Assembly: GCA_034004685.1 (NCBI GenBank)
Contig: JAVEWG010000017.1
Location: 6,519-70,518 of the forward strand
DNA length: 64,000 nucleotides
Direction: 5' to 3'
From: JAEUNX01 sp034004685
GTDB lineage: Bacteria; Pseudomonadota; Gammaproteobacteria; Burkholderiales; Rhodocyclaceae
Part shown: in pieces, positions 47,708 through 56,101 of the stretch
How the letters are laid out: each line of letters starts with the position of its first letter
Numbering within the stretch: the first letter of the stretch is position 1
Program-made: the position numbers and the translations under genes
Notes under the pieces: generated by a model
Database searches by the model: none
What the model was told of the DNA's origin: nothing
The model's input: only the letters and a program-made list of their open reading frames with translations

Positions 47708-49117
47708 TCAGGCCAGGCGATAACGCAAACCCGGCTCTGGCAAGGTAACGTTGGGCCAGCCCAACTCCGAGCTCACCGCTTCGGCAAAACTGGCCGAGGC
47801 CTGGCGCTCACCATGCACCACGAAGGTACGCCCCGGCGCTTTCTGGAAATGGCCCAGCCAGCCCAACAAGGCCGGACGGTCAGCATGGGCCGAGAGGCCA
47901 CCGATGGTATGGATGGTCGCCTTGACCGGCACCCGATCCCCGAACAGGGTGACCTGGCGCGCACCGTCCACCAGCCGGCGCCCCAAGGTCCCAGCCGCCT
48001 GGAATCCGGCGATGATGATGGCGCACTCCGGGCGTCCCAGGTTATGGCGCAAGTGGTGCTTGATGCGACCGGCCTCGCACATTCCGCTGGCAGACACAAT
48101 GACCAGGCCCCCCTTGCAGGCATTCAGGGCCATGGACTCCTCCACGTCCTCGGTGAACCTGACGCGGATTTTCTCGGGATGGGCAGCCTGCCAGGCCAGC
48201 AATTCCCTGGAGGGCTCATCCCAAAGATCCTGATGTCGCAGGGTGACCTCGGTGGCGGCCGAAGCCATGGGGGAATCCACCACCACATCCAGGGAACCCA
48301 GCCGCCCCTCCCGCGCCAGGCTGGCCAGCATGAACAGAATCTCCTGGGTACGGCCCACCGCGAAGGCCGGGATTATCGCGTTGCCCCGGCGGCGAACCAG
48401 GGCATCGTTGATGGCTTCCACCAATTCGTCTTCGGTGTCGTGCAGGCAACGGTGGGCACGATCCCCATAGGTGGATTCGATGCAAAGCACATCGGCACCC
48501 AGCACGCGCTCCGGATCCCGCAGCACCGGCCGCTCTGGCTGCCCCAGATCGCCGGAAAACACCAGGCGTCGGTGCCCACCGGGGGTGGGGACATCAAGTT
48601 CCAGGATAGAAGACCCCAGGATGTGGCCGGCATCCAGAAATTGGCAGGAAACGCCCCCCGGCAACTGGAGCGCCTCGCCGTAGGCGACCCTGCGTAACTG
48701 CTTGAGACTCTTGCGCGCCTGCTCCACCGTATAGAGCGGTGCCACGTTCTGGCGGTGCCTGATCCTAACCCGGTGGCTTTGCCGATTCAGCCACTCCATC
48801 TCCTTTTCCTGGATATGCGCCGAATCCAGGAGCATCACCGCCAAGAGATCCACCGTGGCCGGAGTTGCATAGATCGGACCTTTGTAACCCAAGGCCACCA
48901 AGCGCGGCAGCAGGCCAGAATGATCCAGATGGGCATGGGTCAACAACACGAAATCCAGGGTCCGCAGATCAAAATCGAGGGCAGCCCAGTTTTTCCGATC
49001 TGCATCCCGCCCCCCCTGGAACATCCCGCAATCCACCAGAAACGTGCCACCGTCATGGCTGACACGGCAGCAGGAGCCGGTAACCTCCCCTGCTGCGCCA
49101 TGGAACACTAACTCCAT
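47708..49117 (-). CDS. MBL-fold beta-CASP RNA nuclease-like protein
   Basis: 469 residues. Metallo-beta-lactamase motif LLTHAHLDHSGLLPRL near residue 60, DAGHILGSSILEL, FSGDLG; beta-CASP motifs IIPAFAVGRTQEILFML and a C-terminal IIAGFQAAGTLGRRL, GGLSAHADRPALLGWL. It resembles CPSF-type RNA-processing exonucleases found widely in bacteria. ATG 49117 (MELVFHGAAGEVTGSC) is chosen because AGGAG is 7 bases upstream; the ATG at 49123 is too close. Substrate unknown. Divergent from the usp gene. Confidence 0.92.
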   Translation of the reverse strand: MELVFHGAAGEVTGSCCRVSHDGGTFLVDCGMFQGGRDADRKNWAALDFDLRTLDFVLLTHAHLDHSGLLPRLVALGYKGPIYATPATVDLLAVMLLDSAHIQEKEMEWLNRQSHRVRIRHRQNVAPLYTVEQARKSLKQLRRVAYGEALQLPGGVSCQFLDAGHILGSSILELDVPTPGGHRRLVFSGDLGQPERPVLRDPERVLGADVLCIESTYGDRAHRCLHDTEDELVEAINDALVRRRGNAIIPAFAVGRTQEILFMLASLAREGRLGSLDVVVDSPMASAATEVTLRHQDLWDEPSRELLAWQAAHPEKIRVRFTEDVEESMALNACKGGLVIVSASGMCEAGRIKHHLRHNLGRPECAIIIAGFQAAGTLGRRLVDGARQVTLFGDRVPVKATIHTIGGLSAHADRPALLGWLGHFQKAPGRTFVVHGERQASASFAEAVSSELGWPNVTLPEPGLRYRLA

Positions 49118-49202
49118 ACTCATTCTCCTAACCCAACGTGGGCACCCACCCCAAGGCGAGTCAACCACCAATCCCATCCTGCCCCGCCTGAAGCCGATCG
49201 GG

Positions 49203-49246
49203 TTGACACTAGTCAAGCGGGCGCTGTTCCGAGTCCACCCTATAAT
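49203..49246 (+). promoter_or_regulatory. FNR-type box and -10 of usp gene
   Basis: TTGAC-ACTA-GTCAA (49203-49216) is fully symmetric, and a perfect TATAAT lies at 49241-49246. The start would be near 49252-49253, putting the box at about -43, a class II FNR/Anr position. Anaerobic Usp genes in Pseudomonas are controlled in this way. Confidence 0.72.
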
Positions 49247-49278
49247 GGTGCATCCCCTTTCCGCCGTGGAGATTCACC

Positions 49279-49722
49279 ATGTTCAAGCACCTGCTGGTTC
49301 CCACTGATGGCTCCGAACTGTCACAAAGTGCGGTTCAACGCGCCGTGGCCTTTGCCAAGGATGCCGGCGCTCGCATCACCTTCTTCTATGCCCAGCCGGA
49401 TTTTCCAATGCCCATCTATGGGGAGGGGGCCTTGATTGACCCGACAACGCCCGAACAGTTCGCCCGGGCGGCGGCTCAGGAGGCCGACCAGATCCTCTCC
49501 AAAGCCTGCCAGAGCGCCGAAAGCCTGGGCGTCCCGGCGGATCGGGACACCGTAGTGAGCGAGGTACCCTATGAATCCATTATCGAGTCGGCCAGACGCA
49601 AGGGATGCGATCTGATTTTCATGGCGTCCCATGGCAGACGCGGCATAGCAAGCCTGCTGCTAGGCAGCGAAACTCAAAAAGTCCTGTCCCACAGCACGAT
49701 TCCGGTTCTGGTTTATCGCTGA
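49279..49722 (+). CDS. Universal stress protein UspA family
   Basis: 147 residues. The N-terminus MFKHLLVPTDGSELSQSAVQRA and the C-terminal ATP-binding motif (ASHGRRGIASLLLGSETQKVL) with VLVYR end are complete, so it is the ATP-binding type. Likely helps survival under anoxia or energy stress. Driven by the FNR-like promoter just upstream and followed by a strong terminator, so monocistronic. Confidence 0.94.
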   Translation: MFKHLLVPTDGSELSQSAVQRAVAFAKDAGARITFFYAQPDFPMPIYGEGALIDPTTPEQFARAAAQEADQILSKACQSAESLGVPADRDTVVSEVPYESIIESARRKGCDLIFMASHGRRGIASLLLGSETQKVLSHSTIPVLVYR

Positions 49723-49774
49723 CCCCACGGAGGCGCCTACCTCCAGAACGGGCATACTCGAGCAGCAAAAGAAT

Positions 49775-49799
49775 ACGGCCCTCCCGGGCCGTTTTTTTT
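49775..49799 (+). terminator. Rho-independent terminator of usp gene
   Basis: ACGGCCC-TCCC-GGGCCGT followed by eight T's. Confidence 0.9.
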
Positions 49800-49822
49800 G
49801 GGTCAAATTGCCCGCCAGCGGT

Positions 49823-50071
49823 TCAGGTGTCCTCCGGATGATTGATCTCATCCGCAGTTCGCTGGAAGAAGAGCGTGGCCAGACTGGATGCCGCGCAGAT
49901 CAACCAGAACGCGAAAAAGCCGATCGAATAGGTGGCGATCGGCGAGTACTCGACTGGCTCCCCCAGCAAATACAGCTCCCGGGGATTGATCATGGTGAAG
50001 AAGGCCATCTCAGCCAGTCCCGCCACCAGGAATGATGGCCACAAGACCTGAATCCATTTCGACACCCTCAC
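49823..50071 (-). CDS. Small membrane protein in cco cluster
   Basis: 82 residues with two membrane helices (WPSFLVAGLAEMAFFTMI; TYSIGFFAFWLICAASSLATLFF) separated by a short loop, N-terminus basic. Two GTG codons, 50071 and 50065, can start it; AAGGGAG upstream favours the second or both. It is the last gene of the ccoG-H cluster. Such small proteins are conserved beside cbb3 genes of betaproteobacteria, but I know no function. Confidence 0.7.
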   Translation of the reverse strand: MRVSKWIQVLWPSFLVAGLAEMAFFTMINPRELYLLGEPVEYSPIATYSIGFFAFWLICAASSLATLFFQRTADEINHPEDT

Positions 50072-50098
50072 CCTCCCTTTCTGGTTTGCCGGACGAAA

Positions 50099-50245
50099 TC
50101 AGGCGCTCCGCCCGTGGGCTTTCTCATCCTCGGCCATATGTCGTTTCACGAACCGGCCGATATAGACCGCCATCACCAGGATGAACCCGATGGTAAACAG
50201 ACTTAACAGACCAATATCGGTACTGAACAACTCACGCCAGGCCAT
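50099..50245 (-). CDS. DUF3149-type small membrane protein
   Basis: 48 residues, MAWRELFSTDIGLLSLFTIG, one membrane helix and a charged tail (RFVKRHMAEDEKAHGRSA). AGAGG precedes the ATG at 50245. MAW-ELFSTD-GLLSL is the conserved start of DUF3149 proteins near cbb3 oxidase genes. Function unknown; an assembly or stability subunit is possible. Confidence 0.8.
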   Translation of the reverse strand: MAWRELFSTDIGLLSLFTIGFILVMAVYIGRFVKRHMAEDEKAHGRSA

Positions 50246-50258
50246 CTTGCCTCTCCTT

Positions 50259-50780
50259 TCAGTCAACAGGTTTGGTATCGCTTGCCACGATCCTCACGTT
50301 TGTCTCTGTCGGGATGGTCACGGCCCCGTTTAACCGCCAGGCTCGGGACTCGTCTTCTAATTGAATATTCCAGCGGCCACTGGAGAGGGCTGTCAGGGCC
50401 CCGCGATACTTCCCATCGGCCTTCTCCATGACCACCACCTGATCCAGACCGACACGGGTCGGGTGGGACATGATCAGGCGCAGACGGTCCGGCAGGGTAG
50501 CCAGGTCCAGGGCGTCCAGCTTCACGGTGACGCCATCCGCCCCCAGGACCACTTCTGCCTCAAGACCCAGCACCCCGGCACGATCGGAGCGCTCCATGGT
50601 CTGCTTGATGGCCAAGCCCTGTTTGTAATAGTCATCCACCACCAGGCCATCGCTGGTCTTGACCGCCAGCCACAAGGTGATCCCTCCCGCAACGACCGCG
50701 GCAAGAGGCAGGGCGATCAGAAACCAGGGCCAACCCTGGCGGAACCACGGCAATTCAGTGTTGTTATCGTTCAAGCGCAT
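50259..50780 (-). CDS. ccoH: FixH/CcoH family cbb3 assembly protein
   Basis: 173 residues: an N-terminal membrane anchor (WPWFLIALPLAAVVAGGITLWLAVK), then DGLVVDDYYKQGLAIKQTMER, the FixH signature, and a periplasmic beta domain. CcoH helps to assemble cbb3 oxidase with CcoG and CcoI. The start is ATG 50780; the ccoG stop is 9 bp upstream. Confidence 0.92.
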   Translation of the reverse strand: MRLNDNNTELPWFRQGWPWFLIALPLAAVVAGGITLWLAVKTSDGLVVDDYYKQGLAIKQTMERSDRAGVLGLEAEVVLGADGVTVKLDALDLATLPDRLRLIMSHPTRVGLDQVVVMEKADGKYRGALTALSSGRWNIQLEDESRAWRLNGAVTIPTETNVRIVASDTKPVD

Positions 50781-50788
50781 CGGAGTCG

Positions 50789-52240
50789 TCAATTGGGCAT
50801 CAGGAAGGTGGTTTTCTCTTTCACGGAAACCGCCTCGTCGTCCAGCGACTTCACCACGAAATACAGGGGGCTGGAAGAGCCGGGTCTGGCGGATTCAGGC
50901 GGCACCTGGACCTGCACCGTTACGGCCTGGGTCGTGGCGGGCGCCACGTCAATCCGTGACTGATCGCCGGCCATGGCAGCGCCTTCAAGGCCGACGACCT
51001 GGATCTGGAAGGTTTGAGGTTGCTCGGTCATGTTCATGACCTGCAACCGATAGATGTTCTCGATCAATCCCCCCTCCACTTCCCTGGCCAGGGTCGTGCG
51101 GTCCCTGATCACATCCACCCGCAAGGGCGAACGGGTCGCCAATCCCCAGACGAAGGCGATGCAGATCAGTCCAAGGATCGCGCCATAGATCAGGGTTCGG
51201 GGCCGCAGCACATGAAGCAGGATGTCCTTGCGCCCCCAATGCCGCCGAATGGCATTCTCGGTGGAGTAGCGGATCAAGCCCCGGGGGTAATTCATCTTGT
51301 CCATCACCTGATCGCAGGCGTCGATACAGGCCGAGCAACCGATACATTCATACTGGAGGCCCTTGCGAATATCGATTCCCGTCGGACAGACCTGGACACA
51401 GATTTCGCAATCCACGCAGTCACCCTTGCCTACTGCACGCGGGTCGCCCCCCTTCTTGCGGGGGCCGCGTGGCTCACCCCGCTCTTGGTCATAGGTAATC
51501 ACCAGGGTATCAGGGTCGAACATCACCCCCTGGAAGCGAGCATAGGGGCACATGTATTTGCACACCTGCTCCCGCATGATCCCGGCCATCAGGTAAGTGA
51601 AGCCCCCGTAAAACAGGATCCAGAACAACTCCCAAGGGCCAAAGCTGAAATGCTTCGCTTCTTGAAGCAGTTCGGACAGGGGAGAAAAATAGGCAACGAA
51701 GGTAAAGCCGGTCCATAGGGCCAGGGCCAGCCATACACCATACTTGGCACCCTTGATAGCCAGCTTGCGCGGTCCCATGGGCGCTTGGTCGAGCTTCATG
51801 CGCTTTTTGTGATCGCCTTCGATCTTTTGCTCGATCCACATGAATATCTCGGTGTAGACCGTCTGGGGACAGGCGTATCCACACCACAGACGACCCGCAA
51901 TCGCCGTGAAGAAGAACAGGGAATAGGCAGAAATGATCAGCAGGATGGCCAGGAAAAACACATCCTGGGGCCAGAACACCCAGCCAAAGATATAGAACTT
52001 CCGTTCGGTAAGATGCAGCAAAAAGGCTTGTCGACCGTTCCACTCCAGCCAGGGCAGACCATAGAACAGGATCTGGGTAAGCCACACCAAAGCCCAGCGC
52101 CAGGTGGCAAAGAGTCCGCTCACCGAACGGACATAGACTTTCTTGCGCACCGCGTAGAGCTCATCGTTGCCACCATCCAGCTCCACAGGCTGAATCTGGA
52201 TGACCTTGGCTTCGGGTGTCGGGGCTGGCTTGTGAATCAT
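50789..52240 (-). CDS. ccoG: CcoG/FixG/RdxA, cbb3 oxidase accessory ferredoxin-like protein
   Basis: 483 residues from ATG 52240 (GTG 52258 would add 6). Five membrane helices with CxxxCP (YACPQTVYTEIFMWIE, CKYMCPYARFQ) and two [4Fe-4S] binding sets near 273 and 297 (CVDCEICVQVCP, CIGCSACIDACD). The C-terminal part is an Ig-like periplasmic domain. It reduces Cu(II) to Cu(I) for CcoN assembly. Separated from ccoP by a terminator-like hairpin, and followed by ccoH. Confidence 0.95.
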   Translation of the reverse strand: MIHKPAPTPEAKVIQIQPVELDGGNDELYAVRKKVYVRSVSGLFATWRWALVWLTQILFYGLPWLEWNGRQAFLLHLTERKFYIFGWVFWPQDVFFLAILLIISAYSLFFFTAIAGRLWCGYACPQTVYTEIFMWIEQKIEGDHKKRMKLDQAPMGPRKLAIKGAKYGVWLALALWTGFTFVAYFSPLSELLQEAKHFSFGPWELFWILFYGGFTYLMAGIMREQVCKYMCPYARFQGVMFDPDTLVITYDQERGEPRGPRKKGGDPRAVGKGDCVDCEICVQVCPTGIDIRKGLQYECIGCSACIDACDQVMDKMNYPRGLIRYSTENAIRRHWGRKDILLHVLRPRTLIYGAILGLICIAFVWGLATRSPLRVDVIRDRTTLAREVEGGLIENIYRLQVMNMTEQPQTFQIQVVGLEGAAMAGDQSRIDVAPATTQAVTVQVQVPPESARPGSSSPLYFVVKSLDDEAVSVKEKTTFLMPN

Positions 52241-52271
52241 CGCTATATTCTGAAACACTAATTTTTTGGAT

Positions 52272-52303
52272 CAAAATTTCCCCGGGGTTTAGCCCGGGGA
52301 AAT
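52272..52303 (-). terminator. Terminator after ccoNOQP
   Basis: On the minus strand ATTTCCCCGGG-CTAAAC-CCCGGGGAAAT then TTTT. It ends the structural ccoNOQP unit; leaky readthrough could still express ccoGH. Confidence 0.75.
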
Positions 52304-52325
52304 GCGTCGTATCGACACCTACCAC

Positions 52326-53252
52326 TTACTTTGCGGCTTCGGCGCCCCCGGACACGCCAGAAATATAAGCGGCCAGCAGATGGACCTTCGCATCGCCCAG
52401 GAATTCCTGGAATGCGGGCATCCGGTTGGTACGCCCCTTGGTCACCGTCTCGATGATGGTGGCCTCGGAAGAGCCATACAACCAGGTCTTGTCCGTCAGA
52501 TTCGGAGCACCGAGACCCTGGTTACCCTTCCCATCCGGACCATGGCAGGCCGCGCAGTTCTGCGCGAACAGCTCCTTGCCTTGCTGAGCCCGCAGGGAAT
52601 CGTGAGCCAGACCGGAAAGGGAACGCACGTAGTTAGCCACGTCCTTGGTTCCATCCGCGCCGAGCGCCGGACCGAAGGGCGGCATCATGCCCTGGCGGCC
52701 ACCGGAGATCGTCGTCTTGATGGTCTCGGGCTCACCACCGTACAGCCAGTCATGGTCCGTCAGGTTGGGGAAGCCCTTGGCTCCCTTGGCGTCAGAGCCA
52801 TGGCACTGAGCGCAATAGGTCAGAAACAGACGCTGACCCATGGCCTTGGCTTCCGGATCGGCCGCAACGGCCTTGAGATCCATGCCCTTGTACTTGTCGA
52901 AGATCGGCGCGTACTTTTCAGTGGCCTTGCGCATTTCCTGCTGATACTGGCTGTTCTCGCCGGCAGCGGAGCTCCAACCGTACATCCCCTGCTGGTTGCC
53001 AAAGCCCGGGTAGAGCACCAGATACACGATCGCGAAGATCACCGTGATCCAGAACAGATACATCCACCACCGGGGCAGCGGGTTGTTGTACTCGGCGAGG
53101 GTCTCGTCCCACACATGACCATGAAGCTGGTTCATCTCATGGGCGCGGTCGACCTTATTGTTCGAGATCAACACAAAGAGGCAATACGCCAGACTCAGGC
53201 CCACCAGCACCATCACGTAGGCGTTCCAGAAACCGCTAACAAAGTCAGCCAT
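52326..53252 (-). CDS. ccoP: cbb3 oxidase diheme subunit III
   Basis: 308 residues. N-terminal membrane helices (FWNAYVMVLVGLSLAYCLFVLI; WMYLFWITVIFAIVYLVLYPGFG) and two periplasmic c-type hemes, CAQCH near 146 and CAACH near 231, each with a following Met ligand (MMPPFG; MPAFQ). Takes electrons from the cytochrome c pool to CcoN. ATG 53252 overlaps ccoQ by 8 bp. Confidence 0.97.
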   Translation of the reverse strand: MADFVSGFWNAYVMVLVGLSLAYCLFVLISNNKVDRAHEMNQLHGHVWDETLAEYNNPLPRWWMYLFWITVIFAIVYLVLYPGFGNQQGMYGWSSAAGENSQYQQEMRKATEKYAPIFDKYKGMDLKAVAADPEAKAMGQRLFLTYCAQCHGSDAKGAKGFPNLTDHDWLYGGEPETIKTTISGGRQGMMPPFGPALGADGTKDVANYVRSLSGLAHDSLRAQQGKELFAQNCAACHGPDGKGNQGLGAPNLTDKTWLYGSSEATIIETVTKGRTNRMPAFQEFLGDAKVHLLAAYISGVSGGAEAAK

Positions 53253-53436
53253 TTGTTTTTCCTTCTTTTGCCAGCCCACCGGCACGGCCAGTGGGCTCAT
53301 CGTCATCGGTGAAGGGCAGGAGCGCCGCCTCCTCAAAACCCGCCTTCGCGTGCCTGCTGTAAGCCCAGGCACAGATTGCCAGGAAGCACAGGAAACCCAT
53401 CAGGGTAATGATGGTCCTCAGGTCATTGATATCCAC
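53245..53436 (-). CDS. ccoQ: cbb3 oxidase small subunit IV
   Basis: 63 residues, one membrane helix (IITLMGFLCFLAICAWAYSRHAK), charged C-terminus. CcoQ stabilises the CcoP interaction. Located between ccoO and ccoP, as expected. Confidence 0.93.
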   Translation of the reverse strand: MDINDLRTIITLMGFLCFLAICAWAYSRHAKAGFEEAALLPFTDDDEPTGRAGGLAKEGKTNG

Positions 53437-53451
53437 GGCGCATCTCCACCT

Positions 53452-54066
53452 TTACTTCACGTCCTTGAGGGCGGTGCCCAGACCCTGCAGGTAGGCGATC
53501 ACCGCCTCCATTTCGGTCTTGCCCTCCAACTGGGCCTTGGCGCCAGAGATCTCTTCGTCCGTATAGGGCACGCCCACCGTCCGCAGAGCCTTCATCTTGG
53601 TATCGATGTCAGCGGACTTCACCGGCCGCTCAAGCCAGGGGAAAGCTGGCATATTGGACTCGGGCACCACATCCCGGGGATTATTCAGGTGGATCTGATG
53701 CCACTGGTCGGAATAACGCCCGCCCACCCGGGCCAGGTCCGGCCCAGTTCGCTTGGATCCCCACTGGAAGGGATGGTCATACACGAACTCGCCCGCCACG
53801 GAGTAATGGCCATAGCGCTCGGTTTCGGCGCGGAAGGGGCGAATCATCTGGGAGTGGCAGTTATAGCAGCCTTCCCGGATGTACACATCCCGCCCCGCCA
53901 GGCGCAGGGGCTCATAGGGCTTCAGGCCCGGCACCGGCGTAGTGGTGGACTTTTGAAAGAACAGCGGAACGATTTCGACCAGACCACCCACGCTGACCAC
54001 CAGCAGGGTGAGAACGATCATCAAACCGACGCTGCGTTCGATAACGTCGTGTTTCGACTTTGCCAT
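53452..54066 (-). CDS. ccoO: cbb3 oxidase monoheme subunit II
   Basis: 204 residues. Single N-terminal membrane anchor, then heme c motif CYNCHSQMIRPF near residue 66; conserved YGHYSVAGEFVYDHPFQWGSKRTGPDLARVGGRYSD. Passes electrons between CcoP and CcoN. ATG 54066 (MAKSKHDVIERSVG) is the family start, 20 bp after the ccoN stop. Confidence 0.97.
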   Translation of the reverse strand: MAKSKHDVIERSVGLMIVLTLLVVSVGGLVEIVPLFFQKSTTTPVPGLKPYEPLRLAGRDVYIREGCYNCHSQMIRPFRAETERYGHYSVAGEFVYDHPFQWGSKRTGPDLARVGGRYSDQWHQIHLNNPRDVVPESNMPAFPWLERPVKSADIDTKMKALRTVGVPYTDEEISGAKAQLEGKTEMEAVIAYLQGLGTALKDVK

Positions 54067-54085
54067 GATGAATGGGTCTCCCGAA

Positions 54086-55510
54086 TTAGGCGTGAGCGGC
54101 TTGAGGGGCAAGAACCGGCGCGTCATACGCCTTTTCGCCCGCGATGGTCTTCACCATGTTGTAGAACATGATGAGCATCCCGCTGAGGAAGAGCACACCG
54201 CCTACCAGACGGATGGTCCAGAAGGGATAGCTGGCCTTGACGGATTCCGCGAAGGAATAGGTCAGGGTGCCGTCCACGTTGGTGGCACGCCACATCAAGC
54301 CTTGCATCACACCTGCAATCCACATGGAAGCGATGTAGAGCACCACGCCAATGGTGGCGATCCAGAAGTGGGTGTTGATCAGCTTGGTGGAGTACATCTC
54401 GGTCTTACCGTACATACGGGGCAGCAGGTAATAAACGGAACCGATGGAAATCATGGCCACCCAGCCCAGCGCGCCGGAATGCACATGGCCCACCGTCCAG
54501 TCGGTGTAGTGGGACAAGGCATTGACGGTCTTCACCGACATCATCGGGCCTTCGAAGGTGGACATGCCGTAGAAGGACAGGGAGGTGATCAAGAACTTCA
54601 GGATCGGATCAGTGCGCAGCTTATGCCAGGCGCCGGAAAGGGTCATGATCCCGTTGATCATGCCACCCCAGGAAGGCGCCAGCAGAATCAGGGAGAACAG
54701 CATGCCGACGGACTGGGTCCAGTCCGGCAGGGCGGTGTAATGCAGGTGGTGGGGGCCGGCCCACATGTAGGTGAAGATCAAAGCCCAGAAGTGCACCACC
54801 GACAACCGGTAGGAATACACGGGGCGCTCGGCCTGCTTGGGCACGAAGTAATACATCATCCCCAGGAAGCCGGCGGTCAGGAAGAAGCCCACCGCGTTAT
54901 GGCCATACCACCACTGGATCATCGCGTCCTGCACACCTGCGTAGCAGGAATAGGACTTGGTCAGCGAAACCGGGATCTCACAGCTATTGACGATGTGCAG
55001 CAGGGCTACGGCGATAATGAAGGCGCCGTAGAACCAGTTGGCCACATAAATGTGGGAGGTCTTGCGAATCGCCACGGTGCCGAAGAACACCACGGCGTAG
55101 GCGACCCACACCAGGGTGATCAGGATGTCGATGGGCCATTCCAGTTCCGCATATTCCTTGCCGGAGGTAAAACCCAGCGGCAGGGTCACGGCGGCCAGGA
55201 CGATGATCAGCTGCCACCCCCAAAAGGTGAAGGAAGCCAGCCAAGGCGCGAACAGCCGGGTATGGTTGGTACGCTGCACCACGTAGTAGGACGTGGCGAA
55301 CAGGGCACAGCCCCCGAACGCGAAGATCACCGCGTTGGTATGGAGCGGACGCAACCGCCCGAAATGCAGGAATTCGTGAACGTTCAGTTCAGGCCATACG
55401 AGCTGCGCCGCGGCAATGACGCCGACGAGCATGCCCACTATGCCCCACACCACCGTCATGATGGCGAACTGGCGCACGACTTTGTAGTTGTAAGTCGCTT
55501 GCGATTGCAT
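54086..55510 (-). CDS. ccoN: cbb3 oxidase catalytic subunit I
   Basis: 474 residues from ATG 55510 (MQSQATYNYKVVRQFAIMTVVW), 12 membrane helices. Heme b/b3-CuB histidine regions are visible: WYGHNAVGFFLTAGFLGMMYYFVPKQAER, HFWALIFTYMWAGPHHLHYTALPDW, HYTDWTVGHVHSGALGWVAM. Reduces O2 with high affinity while pumping protons. A second ATG at 55540 also has a ribosome site (GGAGG), so the start is uncertain by 10 residues. An FNR box lies upstream. Confidence 0.97.
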   Translation of the reverse strand: MQSQATYNYKVVRQFAIMTVVWGIVGMLVGVIAAAQLVWPELNVHEFLHFGRLRPLHTNAVIFAFGGCALFATSYYVVQRTNHTRLFAPWLASFTFWGWQLIIVLAAVTLPLGFTSGKEYAELEWPIDILITLVWVAYAVVFFGTVAIRKTSHIYVANWFYGAFIIAVALLHIVNSCEIPVSLTKSYSCYAGVQDAMIQWWYGHNAVGFFLTAGFLGMMYYFVPKQAERPVYSYRLSVVHFWALIFTYMWAGPHHLHYTALPDWTQSVGMLFSLILLAPSWGGMINGIMTLSGAWHKLRTDPILKFLITSLSFYGMSTFEGPMMSVKTVNALSHYTDWTVGHVHSGALGWVAMISIGSVYYLLPRMYGKTEMYSTKLINTHFWIATIGVVLYIASMWIAGVMQGLMWRATNVDGTLTYSFAESVKASYPFWTIRLVGGVLFLSGMLIMFYNMVKTIAGEKAYDAPVLAPQAAHA

Positions 55511-55613
55511 GTGAGTCACCCCTTTGATTAAAAACCCCATTTAAAGCCTCCCCGACCCACAGCGGATAGCCGGGATATTTCGGCCAAGGATACGCTGCCA
55601 TCGGGCACAACTT

Positions 55614-55627
55614 TTGATACAGATCAA
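55614..55627 (-). promoter_or_regulatory. FNR box of ccoNOQP
   Basis: TTGAT-ACAG-ATCAA, a perfect consensus site. A -10-like TATCCT (minus, 55592-55587) places transcription near 55580 and the box centre at about -41. Confidence 0.85.
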
Positions 55628-55692
55628 CATTGTAGTGCACTGCAAGACCTGCCGCAAAACCAATATTGACGGGGTTTTCGGGGGTTTTGAGC

Positions 55693-55721
55693 AAAAAAAA
55701 GGGTGCGTCATCGACGCACCC
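55693..55721 (-). terminator. Strong Rho-independent terminator
   Basis: On the minus strand GGGTGCGTC-GAT-GACGCACCC followed by eight T's (A-run 55693-55700). Ends the ccoI-ccoS transcript and the candidate small RNA before the ccoN promoter. Confidence 0.9.
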
Positions 55722-55800
55722 CCAACCCCAACAGAGAGACAAAAATTCCTGCGGCCTGCGCCGCTTTCCGAGCGCGCCACGCGTGCCGCCGAAAAACCAT
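55693..55800 (-). ncRNA. Candidate FNR-dependent small RNA
   Basis: An FNR box (55835-55848) and a -10-like CATACT (55812-55807) predict a start near 55800, with the box centre at exactly -41.5. About 108 nt later a strong terminator ends at 55693. Between them are a GCGGC-GCAG-GCCGC hairpin and a U-rich TTTTTGTCTCTCTGTTGG single-stranded stretch of the Hfq-binding kind. The only ORF is an Arg-rich 30-codon frame without a ribosome site. The layout resembles E. coli FnrS, but no homology is claimed. Confidence 0.5.
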
Positions 55801-55834
55801 TTCTCAAGTATGGCTATAAGAACTTCCGCTCTCC

Positions 55835-55848
55835 TTGACCTATATCAA
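55835..55848 (-). promoter_or_regulatory. Second FNR box, overlapping ccoS stop
   Basis: TTGAC-CTAT-ATCAA. It includes the ccoS stop codon (55845-55847) and is over 300 bp from the ccoN start, too far to be its main site. It is correctly placed for a separate promoter starting near 55800. Confidence 0.7.
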
Positions 55849-56072
55849 TCGCCCGCATCTATGGTGCCACTTTCCGTGCCCTGACCGGCCTTCCCGGAAC
55901 AGGTCTTACCCTCAGCGTCGGACGGACGGGGCTTGTCGTCATCCATCAGTAGTCGATAGGCGGGGCCCTCCATATCCTCGAACTGCCCGCTACGCAGGGA
56001 CCACCAGAACACCAGCCCGATGAGGAACACCAACACCACCGACAAGGGGATCAGCAAGTAAAGAATTTCCAT
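55845..56072 (-). CDS. ccoS: cbb3 oxidase maturation protein CcoS
   Basis: 75 residues. One membrane helix (EILYLLIPLSVVLVFLIGLVFWW) then WSLRSGQFEDMEGPAYRLLMDDD, the CcoS signature. Needed for cofactor insertion into CcoN. ATG 56072, 30 bp after ccoI in the same operon. Confidence 0.94.
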   Translation of the reverse strand: MEILYLLIPLSVVLVFLIGLVFWWSLRSGQFEDMEGPAYRLLMDDDKPRPSDAEGKTCSGKAGQGTESGTIDAGD

Positions 56073-56101
56073 CGATTCATCCAAGACCAGAAGGATGCCG
56101 G

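Noticed and set aside
52261..52275. Possible FNR box upstream of ccoG (TTGATCCAAAAAAT on the minus strand)
   Set aside because: Only one half-site matches, and it overlaps the T-run of the ccoP terminator.
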